Positions 33,999-42,034 of a stretch of DNA of 64,000 nt are shown piece after piece. Made by a program: the position numbers and the translations under genes. The stretch is taken from contig NZ_JAIXPP010000020.1 of NCBI RefSeq assembly GCF_027486195.1, positions 1-64,000 of the forward strand, given 5' to 3'. The DNA comes from Novosphingobium sp. GTDB taxonomy: Bacteria > Pseudomonadota > Alphaproteobacteria > Sphingomonadales > Sphingomonadaceae. The notes beneath the pieces are model-generated. The model made no database searches and was not told where the DNA came from. It was given only the letters and a program-made list of their open reading frames with translations. Position 1 is the first letter of the stretch. Each line of letters begins with the position of its first letter.

Positions 33999-35267
33999 TC
34001 AGCCCTCGTGCCTCCACCAGACGATGATGACCGGCACACTGAACAGCAGCGCAGCCATCAGCCAGAACATGCCCCATGAGAAGCCGCCGGTGCAGGAGCG
34101 AAACCACAGCGCCACCGTATCGGTATTGCCCCAGGGGTTCGCGGGGTCGATCGATCCCGGCTGGGGGTCGCTGGGCCAGCCATGGGCTCCCACGTCGACG
34201 AAGACGTCATAGGTACCCTGCGGCACGCTAGAAAACAGCGTATCGGTGTGGTGGCTGCCTTCGCTCCACGGGCCGTCGCTGTCCGTGCCAGTGTAGAACT
34301 CGACGATCCCGTAGGCATCGATCGATTGCTGCGTCTTGCGGTTGACGAGGCTGTAGTCGAGATCGACCCAGCGGTTGTGAAAACTGTCGCTGTCCACCGC
34401 GATCGTGACGAACTGCCAGGGGCGCCGCACCTCGATCGTGCCGATGGGCTGCGTGCTGGTCGGTGCCCCCACCTCCACGGTGGCCCTGCCGTCGGCGCAG
34501 ACCTGAGGGCCGCTCAGAAAGGTTTGCACCGCCATGATCATCAGCAGCGCAGCGAGCGCCATGAGCAGCATGGCTGGCAAGTCGCCCTCGTCCATGGTCG
34601 GAGCCTTGATGAAGCCTTGCTTCAGGCCCTGCCCGCGCAGGCGCGGCGGTCGCGACCGGTGCTTCTGCTTGACCACGAACGCGTCGCTGATCCACTCCGC
34701 GCTGACCGCGATGAGCTGGGTCCAGGTCACTTCATCAGCGCTCGTCTCGCGCGAGAGCGCTTCCCGGCCGCGCATGAACGTGGCGCCCTGTACCTTGTCC
34801 CCCCGCCCGGCGCGCCAGTAGAATTCGCCGAGCACCGTCGTCGTCTCGATCTGGACATCTTCATCCAGCGCAAAGGACTGGCCGCGCCATGTCACCGAAA
34901 GACCGTCATCCTCCGGCCGGTCGAGCAGCATCGTGCCGAACTGCCACTCGCCCTCCGCCTCCACCAGCCAGCGATAGCCGGCATAGGGATTGAACAGCAG
35001 GAACTCCTGCCAGACGGCGCTGCCGCTGCGCCGCCGCATCGCCCCGAGAACTTCCCACTCGACATCGAACAATGTCCCGCGCGTGCCGAGCGCAATCGCG
35101 AAGTCCTTCGCAACGCGGCGATAGGCCTTGATCAGCCGCACATCCTCGTGCGCGACATTGAGCACCGAGCCGCAGTAGCGACACGCCAGTGTGACGGTAT
35201 AGCCCGCCGCGCGGATCTCGATCGATCCGCCGCAAGAGGGACAAGTGACCGCGCGCGGCTGCGTCAC
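33999..35267 (-). CDS. Zinc-ribbon DUF4178 membrane protein, large
   Basis: 422 residues from GTG 35267, four-base overlap (GTGA) with the smaller DUF4178 gene. Zinc ribbon at the N terminus (Cys9-x2-Cys12, Cys29-x2-Cys32), then the DUF4178 beta-rich domain ('WQEFLLFNPYAGYRWLVEAEGEWQF', 'VLGEFYWRAGRGDKV'). A membrane helix near residues 240-262 ('LPAMLLMALAALLMIMAV'), a second beta-rich region of about 150 residues, and a C-terminal helix ('FWLMAALLFSVPVIIVWW') follow. The layout recalls zinc-ribbon partners of SPFH/PspA membrane systems such as Bacillus YdjG. Molecular role unknown. Confidence 0.82.
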   Translation of the reverse strand: MTQPRAVTCPSCGGSIEIRAAGYTVTLACRYCGSVLNVAHEDVRLIKAYRRVAKDFAIALGTRGTLFDVEWEVLGAMRRRSGSAVWQEFLLFNPYAGYRWLVEAEGEWQFGTMLLDRPEDDGLSVTWRGQSFALDEDVQIETTTVLGEFYWRAGRGDKVQGATFMRGREALSRETSADEVTWTQLIAVSAEWISDAFVVKQKHRSRPPRLRGQGLKQGFIKAPTMDEGDLPAMLLMALAALLMIMAVQTFLSGPQVCADGRATVEVGAPTSTQPIGTIEVRRPWQFVTIAVDSDSFHNRWVDLDYSLVNRKTQQSIDAYGIVEFYTGTDSDGPWSEGSHHTDTLFSSVPQGTYDVFVDVGAHGWPSDPQPGSIDPANPWGNTDTVALWFRSCTGGFSWGMFWLMAALLFSVPVIIVWWRHEG

Positions 35268-35932
35268 GCGAGCGCACCCGGCTTGGTCCAGCCTTCGATC
35301 TGCCGCAGGTTTCCGGGCTTGAGACCGGCGAGATCGCTCCACTCACCGAGCCACGCGGTGGTGCCATCGGCATCGCGCTGGACGGACAGGGCATCCCCGG
35401 CGGCGTTGCGGAAATCGACGTTGGTCATCGTCCAGCTGGGCAGCGTCGGGAACGGCAGATCACCTTCACTGCCGAGGCATGCGGCCTCCTTGATGTCGGT
35501 CGCCGTCAGCCATTTGCCCCCGGCCTTTACGGTGCAGTCCCTCGCCATCGGGTTGCCATCGGCAAAGTTGCGGACAGCTGGCACGGCAAGCACCGCCGGA
35601 TACGCGCTGGTGAGCATGAACATGCCCATCGCCTCGCCCAGCCAGAACGCCCGCCCGTCCGCCGCGCGCAAAAACCATTCGTTCCACGATCCATCGGACC
35701 AGCCCCAGCGCACCCGCCCGACCACGGTGGCCGCAATCCCGCCGCGGTCCAAGGTGGTGCCGATCTGGATGGGCGAAACGTCGGCCGGCAGCGCCGCAAC
35801 CGTTCCCACGGCCTCCACGCTGCCCGCCGCGCGCCGCACCAGGGTCTGGCAATAAGCGCAGGTCGAATAGGGCAAGCCCGGATCGCGCACAGGCAGCGCT
35901 GCCCCGCACGAAGGACACGTCAGACTCTCCAT
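35264..35932 (-). CDS. Zinc-ribbon DUF4178 protein, small
   Basis: 222 residues. Zinc ribbon Cys6-x2-Cys9 and Cys25-x2-Cys28, followed by one DUF4178 unit ('IQIGTTLDRGGIAATVVGRVRWGWSDGSWNEWFLRAADGRAFWLGE') and a tail with 'LTATDIKEAACLGSEGDLPF'. No membrane span, unlike its larger neighbour with which it overlaps; probably its soluble partner at the membrane. It starts 19 bases after the SPFH gene stop. Confidence 0.82.
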   Translation of the reverse strand: MESLTCPSCGAALPVRDPGLPYSTCAYCQTLVRRAAGSVEAVGTVAALPADVSPIQIGTTLDRGGIAATVVGRVRWGWSDGSWNEWFLRAADGRAFWLGEAMGMFMLTSAYPAVLAVPAVRNFADGNPMARDCTVKAGGKWLTATDIKEAACLGSEGDLPFPTLPSWTMTNVDFRNAAGDALSVQRDADGTTAWLGEWSDLAGLKPGNLRQIEGWTKPGALA

Positions 35933-35951
35933 GGCCCCGATCCGCGCGCGA

Positions 35952-36959
35952 TCAGCGGATGCGGCCGAGCAATTCGGCTTTCTTGGCGTCGAACTCTTCC
36001 TGACTGAGCGCGCCGATCGTCACCAGCTTGTGCAGCTTCTCGATCATCGCCACCGGATCCTCGGCGGGCGTGGCTGCCGGGGCTGCTCCCAATCCCTGTG
36101 CCCCCAAACCCTGCGTCCCCAATCCCTGCGCCATCGCGCCACCCAGGGCAGTCGCTGCGGCCATGCCCGCGCCAATGCCCGCCATGCCGCCATCGTTGCC
36201 CGCCGCCTGTTCGATCGCCTCGGCCGCCTGAAAGCGGGTGTAGGTGCCAAGATCGCCCAGCACGCGCATCGAGCTGGCCTTGTCGAGGTGCGCCTGCACT
36301 TCATCCGGCAGCGAAATGCTCTCGACGTAGAATGACAGGCAGGTGAGGCCCCACTGCGCAAAGGCCTTGTCGACCTCAGCCTTGATGCGGTCAGACAGTG
36401 CCTGCTGGTTCGCCGCCAGATCAAGAAACGCGATCCCGCTGCTACCCAGCGCTGCCGCCAGCGAGGTCTGGATCGCGGCGCGCAGCTGCGGCTCGAGCGA
36501 GGCGGCCGTCACGCCCGGCATGGTGCCCAGCACGCGTGAAGCGAACGGTGCCACCTCGTTCAAGCGATACGAGCACGAACCGAACGCCCTCAGCCGCAGC
36601 GCCCCGAATTCGGCATCGCGCACAGTGACCGGCTGCGCGGTGCCCCACTTCAGCCCCGGCTGCTCCTTGAGCGAGAAGAACACGACATCGGACTTGAAGG
36701 GAGACCGGAAACCCTTGTCCCAGTTCATCAGGTTGGTCAGCAGCGGCAGGTTCGCGGTCTCGATCGTGTGCAGCCCCGGCCCGAAATAGTCCGCCAGCGT
36801 GCCTTCGTTGAGGAACGCCGCGATCTGCCCCTCGCGCACCGTCAGCTGCGCGCCGTGCTGAATCTCGTGATCGGCGAAGGGCACCCGCCACGCGATGTCG
36901 CCCGGCTGCTCCAGCCATTCGATGACATCGACGAACTGCTTCCTCAGAAAATCGAACAT
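35952..36959 (-). CDS. SPFH-domain protein with C-terminal SHOCT-like motif (YdjI-like)
   Basis: 335 residues from ATG 36959 (GGGAGG ten bases upstream). It starts 'MFDFLRKQFVDVIEWLE', then 'IAWRVPFADHEIQHGAQLTVREGQIAAFLNEG', the opening of the SPFH 'virion core protein/YdjI' family. It continues through the SPFH body to 'SFYVESISLPDEVQAHLDK', a Gly/Ala/Met-rich linker with three GLG(T/A)QGLG-type repeats, and ends 'IEKLHKLVTIGALSQEEFDAKKAELLGRI', a SHOCT-like motif. In Bacillus, YdjI belongs to a membrane complex that recruits a PspA protein. No PspA gene is in the window. First gene of the eight-gene operon. Confidence 0.85.
   Translation of the reverse strand: MFDFLRKQFVDVIEWLEQPGDIAWRVPFADHEIQHGAQLTVREGQIAAFLNEGTLADYFGPGLHTIETANLPLLTNLMNWDKGFRSPFKSDVVFFSLKEQPGLKWGTAQPVTVRDAEFGALRLRAFGSCSYRLNEVAPFASRVLGTMPGVTAASLEPQLRAAIQTSLAAALGSSGIAFLDLAANQQALSDRIKAEVDKAFAQWGLTCLSFYVESISLPDEVQAHLDKASSMRVLGDLGTYTRFQAAEAIEQAAGNDGGMAGIGAGMAAATALGGAMAQGLGTQGLGAQGLGAAPAATPAEDPVAMIEKLHKLVTIGALSQEEFDAKKAELLGRIR
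36090..36135 (-). repeat. 15-bp in-frame tandem repeat in the SPFH gene linker
   Basis: About three copies of a 15-base unit (plus strand form CCCAATCCCTGCGCC with variants) encode the Gly-Leu-Gly-x-Gln repeats between the SPFH body and the C-terminal motif. In-frame units make copy number variation harmless to the frame. Confidence 0.6.
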
Positions 36960-37044
36960 GGCTGCAAGCCTCCCCGCGAAGGAATGCACACTACTACAAT
37001 CAGCGCCGGCAACAACGCCTTGGGGCCGATGTGGCCGGAAAGCG

Positions 37045-38391
37045 TCAGGGGCCCGAGGGGATCAGGGTCAGGCTGGTCTGGCGTCCATCGATGAAGCGCA
37101 CGGTTTTGCCATCGAAGAAAGCATTCTCCTCCGCCCGGAAATCGACGCGCTGGCCGCCCCATTCGGGCACGGCGGCATAGGACGTCAGCTCGATCGACCA
37201 CGCCGTGTTCGCATGGATCGCCGCATCGCCGCGCGGATCGGCGTTCTGGTTGTCCCAGAAGCCAATCGACGGCCCCGCGCCGTGGCCATGCAGGCCGATG
37301 GGATGCGAGTAGATCGAGGGATCGAGGCCCGCAGCCTTGGCCCCCGCGCGCGCGCGCGCCAGTGCCTCGTTGCCACTGCGACCGACCACGAACTGGCGGG
37401 TCAGGAAATCCTGCACGCGGTTGGTGTTCGCAAGGCCCTGCCTGAGGCCCGCCGGTGCCTCCGTCTCGCCCGGCTTCAGCACATAGGCCAGATGCTGGGT
37501 ATCGGTGTTGAGCCTGAGGTAGGTGATCCCGAAATCGGTCCACAGCAGATCACCGGGCCGGATCACTTCGGCGCCTTCGAGCATGCCCTTCGCGCCCTGC
37601 CGCTGGATGGCGATTGAGGGGTGGAACCACGCATCGAGGCCAAGCTGCAGCAGCCGGTCGCGGTACCACCACTGCACCTCCTCGGCGGTGGTGACGCCGG
37701 GGTTGATGACCTTGCGCGAAAACGCCTCGCCGATAACGGCATGGGCGATGCGCTCGATCGTCGGGTAGAGCGTCATCTCCGTGGGGGTGCGCGTCTCCAG
37801 CCAGCGGATGGCGAGCCCTTCGCCGCTGACCACGCGCTGGCGCAGGGCAGCCGGCAGCGCGGCGGTGAACTTGTCGTACTGGCTCACCGTCATGCCATCG
37901 GCGAACTGGTGGAGATCGGACACGTTGACCGCGATCTTTGCCGGATTGCGGGCCGCCACGATATCCGCCGCCGCCTGCCACTGATCGGGCTGCTTTGCCG
38001 GATCCCAGGCCGGCTCGAACAGTCCACCGAGGCCGTAGCGGCTGACGGTGAGCCGCTCGACCGGCTTGCCGCCGCCCGGATCGTGGAAGATCAGGATCGT
38101 CCGCCGCCGCGCATGCATGTTCTCGGCATCGAGCATCGAGGCGACCACCGGCTCCTCGAAATACTCGCGCGCCACCAGCAGCCACAGGTCGATGCCTTCC
38201 GCGCGCATGATTGCTGGGATCACCGTATCGAGCCGCTCGGCGAGAATGCGGTTCTCGGCCTCCGCCCGCTCGCGCGCCGAGAGAATGGGCGGCACGGCAG
38301 GCGCCTGCTGCTCGGTCTCGCTCATGCCGATGGGCGCGGCTGCTGCCGGTGCCGCACATAGCGCCGCCGCAGCGGCAAGCAGATACCTCAT
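37045..38391 (-). CDS. M24-family metallopeptidase (Xaa-Pro aminopeptidase-like), exported
   Basis: 448 residues from ATG 38391, overlapping the aminotransferase stop (ATGA). Signal peptide 'MRYLLAAAAALCAAPAAAA'. A creatinase-N-like region precedes the pita-bread domain, with 'PGDLLWTDFGITYLRLNTD' (metal Asp), 'HPIGLHGHGAGPSIGFWDN' (metal/catalytic His) and 'WSIELTSYAAVPEWGGQRVDFRAEENAF' (metal Glu). It should remove an N-terminal residue before proline, or a related bond, in the periplasm. The complete metal set was not checked residue by residue. Eighty-five bases separate it from the SPFH operon. Confidence 0.85.
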   Translation of the reverse strand: MRYLLAAAAALCAAPAAAAPIGMSETEQQAPAVPPILSARERAEAENRILAERLDTVIPAIMRAEGIDLWLLVAREYFEEPVVASMLDAENMHARRRTILIFHDPGGGKPVERLTVSRYGLGGLFEPAWDPAKQPDQWQAAADIVAARNPAKIAVNVSDLHQFADGMTVSQYDKFTAALPAALRQRVVSGEGLAIRWLETRTPTEMTLYPTIERIAHAVIGEAFSRKVINPGVTTAEEVQWWYRDRLLQLGLDAWFHPSIAIQRQGAKGMLEGAEVIRPGDLLWTDFGITYLRLNTDTQHLAYVLKPGETEAPAGLRQGLANTNRVQDFLTRQFVVGRSGNEALARARAGAKAAGLDPSIYSHPIGLHGHGAGPSIGFWDNQNADPRGDAAIHANTAWSIELTSYAAVPEWGGQRVDFRAEENAFFDGKTVRFIDGRQTSLTLIPSGP

Positions 38392-39695
38392 CCCGCCCGT
38401 TCCAACGCAGCGCGGATCGTTTCGGCAATGCGGCCCATATGGTCGGGCTCGATGATCAGCGGCGGAGAGAGCGCGATGATGTCGCCCGTCACGCGGATCA
38501 GCAGGCCGGACCGGAAGCAATCGGTGAACACGTCATAGGCCCGCGCGCCCGGTGCGCCATCGCGCGAAGCGAGCTCGATCGCGCCGACGAGGCCGATGGT
38601 GCGCACGTCGATCACATGCGGCGCATCGCGCAAGGCATGCAGCGTATCGGCCCAGAGCGGCGCAAGGTCGGCCCCGCGCGTCAGCAGCCCCTCGCGGGCA
38701 TAGATATCGAGCGTGGCGAGGCCCGCCGCGCAGGCGACGGGGTGGCCGGAATAGGTATAGCCGTGGAACAGTTCGATGAGGTTTTCCGGCCCCTGCACGA
38801 TACCATCATGCACCGCGCGGCTGGCGAAGACTGCGCCCATCGGCAGGGTGCCGTTGGTGATGCCCTTGGCGGTGGTGATGAGATCGGGGGTGACGCCGAA
38901 GTAATCCGCGCCGAACGGTGTGCCGAGGCGGCCAAAGCCGGTGATCACTTCGTCGAAGATCAGCAGGATGCCATGCCGCGTCGCGATTTCGCGCAGGCGT
39001 TCGAGGTAGCCCTTGGGCGGCGGCAGCACGCCGGTGGAGCCCGCAACCGGCTCGACGATCACCGCCGCGATGGTCTCCGCGCCGTGGAGCTGGACCAGCC
39101 GTTCGAGATCGTCGGCCAGCTCCGCGCCGTGCTCCGGCATGTCGCGGGTGAAGCGGTTGCGTGCCGGATCGTGGGTGTGGCGCATGTGATCGGTGCCGGG
39201 CAGGCTGGTGAACACGCGCCGGTTGTTGAGGATGCCGCCCACCGAAACGCCGCCGAAGCCGACGCCGTGATAGCCCCGCTCGCGCCCGATGAAGCGAGTG
39301 CGCGTGCCCTGGCCGATGGCGCGCTGGTAGGCGAGCGCGATCTTGAGCGCGGTATCGACCGATTCCGAACCCGAGCCGGTGAAGAACACCCGGTCAAGCC
39401 CGGCGGGCGCGATCTCGGCAAGGCGGGTCGCGAAATCGAAGCCGATGGGGTGGCCCATCTGGAAGGCGGGCGCGAAGTCCATCGTGCGGATCTGGTGCGA
39501 GACGGCGTCGGCAATCTCCTCGCGCCCGTGTCCGGCATTGACGCACCACAGGCCCGCGGTGCCGTCCAGAATCTCGCGGTCGTCCGCCGAGCGGTAGAAC
39601 ATCCCGCGCGCTTCGGCGAGGAGGCGGGGCTGCGATTTGAACTGGCGGTTGGCGGTGAACGGCATCCACCAGGCGGCAAGATCGGGCGTATTCAT
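38388..39695 (-). CDS. Class III PLP-dependent aminotransferase (omega-amino acid:pyruvate type)
   Basis: 435 residues. 'LDGTAGLWCVNAGHGREEIADA', 'VFFTGSGSESVDTALKIALAYQR' (phosphate-binding GSGSES), 'GRERGYHGVGFGGVSVGG', 'LIFDEVITGFGRLGTPFGA' (cofactor Asp) and 'LITTAKGITNGTLPMGAV' (Schiff-base Lys) give a clear beta-alanine:pyruvate/omega-transaminase profile. It moves an amino group from an omega-amino acid or amine to a keto acid such as pyruvate. Sitting beside the polyamine operon on the same strand it might act on aminated breakdown products, but the gap and different partners make that speculative. Confidence 0.9.
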   Translation of the reverse strand: MNTPDLAAWWMPFTANRQFKSQPRLLAEARGMFYRSADDREILDGTAGLWCVNAGHGREEIADAVSHQIRTMDFAPAFQMGHPIGFDFATRLAEIAPAGLDRVFFTGSGSESVDTALKIALAYQRAIGQGTRTRFIGRERGYHGVGFGGVSVGGILNNRRVFTSLPGTDHMRHTHDPARNRFTRDMPEHGAELADDLERLVQLHGAETIAAVIVEPVAGSTGVLPPPKGYLERLREIATRHGILLIFDEVITGFGRLGTPFGADYFGVTPDLITTAKGITNGTLPMGAVFASRAVHDGIVQGPENLIELFHGYTYSGHPVACAAGLATLDIYAREGLLTRGADLAPLWADTLHALRDAPHVIDVRTIGLVGAIELASRDGAPGARAYDVFTDCFRSGLLIRVTGDIIALSPPLIIEPDHMGRIAETIRAALERAG

Positions 39696-39766
39696 CGGGC
39701 GAGGCTTTCCGGACGCGGTAAAACGGACGTGTGCAGCGTGGCACGTTCGGCGCGCTGGGGAAAGCC

Positions 39767-40285
39767 TCAGACCAGCTTGAAGATCCCGAGCCTGACCGAA
39801 GGCGTCTTGCCATCCCCCGGAGCCACCGTTCCGGCGAAGATCAGCTGGTTGAGCCAGCCGTACTTGCCCAACGGCGCCTCGAAGCGCGGCGTGGTCATTG
39901 CATAGCGCTTGCCGTCTGCGCCCGGCACGGTCTGGACAAGGCCGCGGTTGTTGACCTTGATCAGCACCTTGTCGTCGGTTTCCATGTAGTAATCGGCGAC
40001 GAGTTCGAGATAGCCATCAGCGCGCAGGAGCTGCCAGTCCGCGCCGCCGGGAAGGATGCGGCCCTTGATGTCCGGCCCATCGAAACTGCCACCGATGATC
40101 GGGACGCGGAACCGCTCGCCATAAGGCGTGGTGCCGTGGGGGACGCGTTCTTCCAGCAAGGCAACGGCGGAATAGACAAGGACCGAGCGCGGGCCGGCGG
40201 GCGGTTCGGCAGCGGAGGCCGGAGCGTTCGCCGCCAGCGCTGCTCCCCCTGCCGCCAGCGTGCCAAGCAAACCGCGCCGATCCAT
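39767..40285 (-). CDS. DUF3237 protein with signal sequence
   Basis: 172 residues from ATG 40285, overlapping the CMD gene stop by one base (TGATG). N terminus 'MDRRGLLGTLAAGGAALAANAPASAA' is a Tat-like/Sec leader. The mature part fits DUF3237: 'VPIIGGSFDGPDIKGRILPGGADWQLLRADGYLELVADYYMETDDKVLIKVNNRG' and 'FEAPLGKYGWLNQLIFAGT'. DUF3237 is common beside aromatic and lignin-related catabolic genes, but no reaction is firmly assigned. Coupled to the AhpD/CMD-like gene, so both probably serve one pathway. Confidence 0.83.
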   Translation of the reverse strand: MDRRGLLGTLAAGGAALAANAPASAAEPPAGPRSVLVYSAVALLEERVPHGTTPYGERFRVPIIGGSFDGPDIKGRILPGGADWQLLRADGYLELVADYYMETDDKVLIKVNNRGLVQTVPGADGKRYAMTTPRFEAPLGKYGWLNQLIFAGTVAPGDGKTPSVRLGIFKLV

Positions 40286-40812
40286 CAGGCCACTTCGCGC
40301 AGCGCCGGCAAAGCGCAGACCGCATCGAGGCCAAGGACGTGGGCAACGCGCCCGAGCCCCATCCACACCGCGACGCAGAAGGCGAGATCGACGATCTCCT
40401 CATCCGTGAGCGCGGCCTTGTAGCGCGCCCAGAAGTCCTCATCCGCCGCGAGGCCCTGCGGATCGAGGCCGACCTTCTCGGCGTATTCGATAGCCAGCTT
40501 CTCGCGCTCCGAGAGGACGGACGAGGTGCGCCATTCGTGGACGGCGGCGTAGAACGCCTCGTCCGGCGCGGGGCCATTGTTGTGCTCGATATCGGGCCGA
40601 TCGCGCAGCACGCGGAAGTTCTGGCAGAGCTGGCATCCGTTGATCAGCGCGGTGCGCATCCGCGCGCCTTCGAACAGGCGAGTGGGCAGCTTCGACATGC
40701 GGTAGGTCACATCGGAAAAGCCGAAAGCGGCGTTCACGATCTCGGGCGCATAATGCTCGGACAAATGGCCGAGCGGGTTCTGGTGATGGGCCTCTGGCAG
40801 AGCAACACGCAT
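40285..40812 (-). CDS. Carboxymuconolactone decarboxylase/AhpD-like protein
   Basis: 175 residues, all-helical. 'RTALINGCQLCQNFRVLRD' carries a CxxC pair (Cys60, Cys63) as in AhpD-like members, followed by 'VLSEREKLAIEYAEKV' and 'ALTDEEIVDLAFCVAVWMGLGRVAHVLGLD', standard CMD elements. AhpD-type proteins use the CxxC for peroxide or disulfide chemistry; decarboxylase members lack it. The redox version is therefore more likely here. First gene of a two-gene unit with DUF3237. Confidence 0.82.
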   Translation of the reverse strand: MRVALPEAHHQNPLGHLSEHYAPEIVNAAFGFSDVTYRMSKLPTRLFEGARMRTALINGCQLCQNFRVLRDRPDIEHNNGPAPDEAFYAAVHEWRTSSVLSEREKLAIEYAEKVGLDPQGLAADEDFWARYKAALTDEEIVDLAFCVAVWMGLGRVAHVLGLDAVCALPALREVA

Positions 40813-41420
40813 GGCATTCTCCCTATCTTATCCCGCTCATGAAACGCGCGGGGGCGCGGCTTGCCCACTCCTCAATCTGACAGTCGGCGCGGGGTGAAGT
40901 TGACACAGTTGACAGTGTCCTGGGGAATAATTGCAATCGATCAATGAAGCGGATTTGATCGACTACAGCGATCAATGGGTGGCATGGTTGGGCGAAGGAG
41001 TGCGGTAAAACGGGCGATTCCGGCTGGGGAGTGGACGCGCTGCATCATGCTGCATGGAGGTGGCTGTAGGACAGCGATTTATAAATAACAGACGCGTCTG
41101 TTATTTAAAGGTGGGAGACTGGTGCGTTTTGCGACGTGACTGCGATGTAGGTCAGGTGTGGCAGGTTTACCTGACAGGGAAGAGTTTGTGATCTTGCGAA
41201 ATTCCACCATAAGCTTTTTCGCAATCCTTTACATGGACTTAGTCGACAATGCCTCCGTATTCGCGCTACACGAACAGTCATCTTGATGTACCTGCTTCAT
41301 ACCTCTTTAATTTCCTGATTATGCAGAACTGTAAATCTTTCAGTATATCCAGCTAGAGTTTGCATGCATGAACGATCTAGTGGCATACCGGTGATCGCGG
41401 GAAAGACGCGGAGGATGGTG
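40813..41420. other. 608-bp regulatory/gene-free region
   Basis: It holds no gene. Visible elements are three TGACA-type direct repeats (40878, 40901, 40910, two of them inside TTGACA boxes nine bases apart, with GACAC/GTGTC arms at 40902-40906 and 40915-40919) and the large palindrome at 41082-41107. The DNA is less GC-rich than its flanks, as are the two genes that follow. Confidence 0.6.
41082..41107. promoter_or_regulatory. Perfect 26-bp palindrome, likely dimeric-repressor operator
   Basis: TAAATAACAGACG followed directly by its reverse complement, 13 bp per arm with no spacer; the symmetry continues past one mismatch pair to 41080/41109. Size and symmetry suit a TetR/AcrR- or MarR-type operator. 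No such regulator gene is in the window. It is about 314 bp before the YiiX-like gene and about 270 bp upstream of the CMD gene on the other strand. Confidence 0.6.
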
Positions 41421-42002
41421 ATGTTTGATTTCGAGAAGCCGATTACACTGGCTCCGGCAGCGGGGGGAAACTGCCTTGTTCCCTCTGCACTGAGGACAGC
41501 CGATCTCATCGTTTCAACGACCGGTTCGTGGGTTTCTGGGGCCATACGGATTGGCACTAAGGCCGTCGTCAGCCACGCGCTGCTCTGCATAAACAGTTCT
41601 GAAGTTGTTGAAGCAATTGGCGAAGGTGTCGTGCGGCGGTCCATCGACGCGGCAGTTGAACACGGTTCACTGGCTGTCGCATATCGCGTGCCGAACCTTG
41701 ATATCGGGACAGCTAGCAAGGTCGTGAACTGGGCAGTCTCCAGAGTCGGGACGCGCTATTCCGAAAAAGGTGCGCTTGTATCGGCTGACAAATTGTTGTG
41801 CAGAGTGGTCGGCCCCCAGCCCGGCGGTTTCTTTTGCTCGCAACTGGTGATCGAAGCCTTCAAGCAGGCAGGCGTAAACTTGACCGAATTGCCTTCCCAA
41901 TGCGTCACGCCCGGCGACGTTTCGAAAATTGCCATCGAACGGCTAAAATACGTCGGCCACCTAAAGGGCGATCCGGCTTGGTTTCCGATTATATCGCCGT
42001 GA
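41421..42002 (+). CDS. YiiX/YebB-like permuted NlpC/P60 amidase-fold protein
   Basis: 193 residues from ATG 41421 with GGAGG seven bases upstream; an earlier in-frame ATG (41364) lacks one. 'TADLIVSTTGSWVSGAIRIGTKAVVSHALLCI' supplies the catalytic His (His52), 'EVVEAIGEGVVRRSID' follows, and 'GPQPGGFFCSQLVIEAFKQAGV' carries the nucleophile Cys139. This His-before-Cys order is the circularly permuted papain-like arrangement. Such enzymes cleave amide or ester bonds in peptidoglycan or lipids. No signal peptide. Its convergent neighbour is unrecognised, and both lie in a less GC-rich patch suggesting transfer. Confidence 0.78.
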   Translation: MFDFEKPITLAPAAGGNCLVPSALRTADLIVSTTGSWVSGAIRIGTKAVVSHALLCINSSEVVEAIGEGVVRRSIDAAVEHGSLAVAYRVPNLDIGTASKVVNWAVSRVGTRYSEKGALVSADKLLCRVVGPQPGGFFCSQLVIEAFKQAGVNLTELPSQCVTPGDVSKIAIERLKYVGHLKGDPAWFPIISP

Positions 42003-42034
42003 CGCAGACAAGGTCTGAATCAGCTAGATCGATA

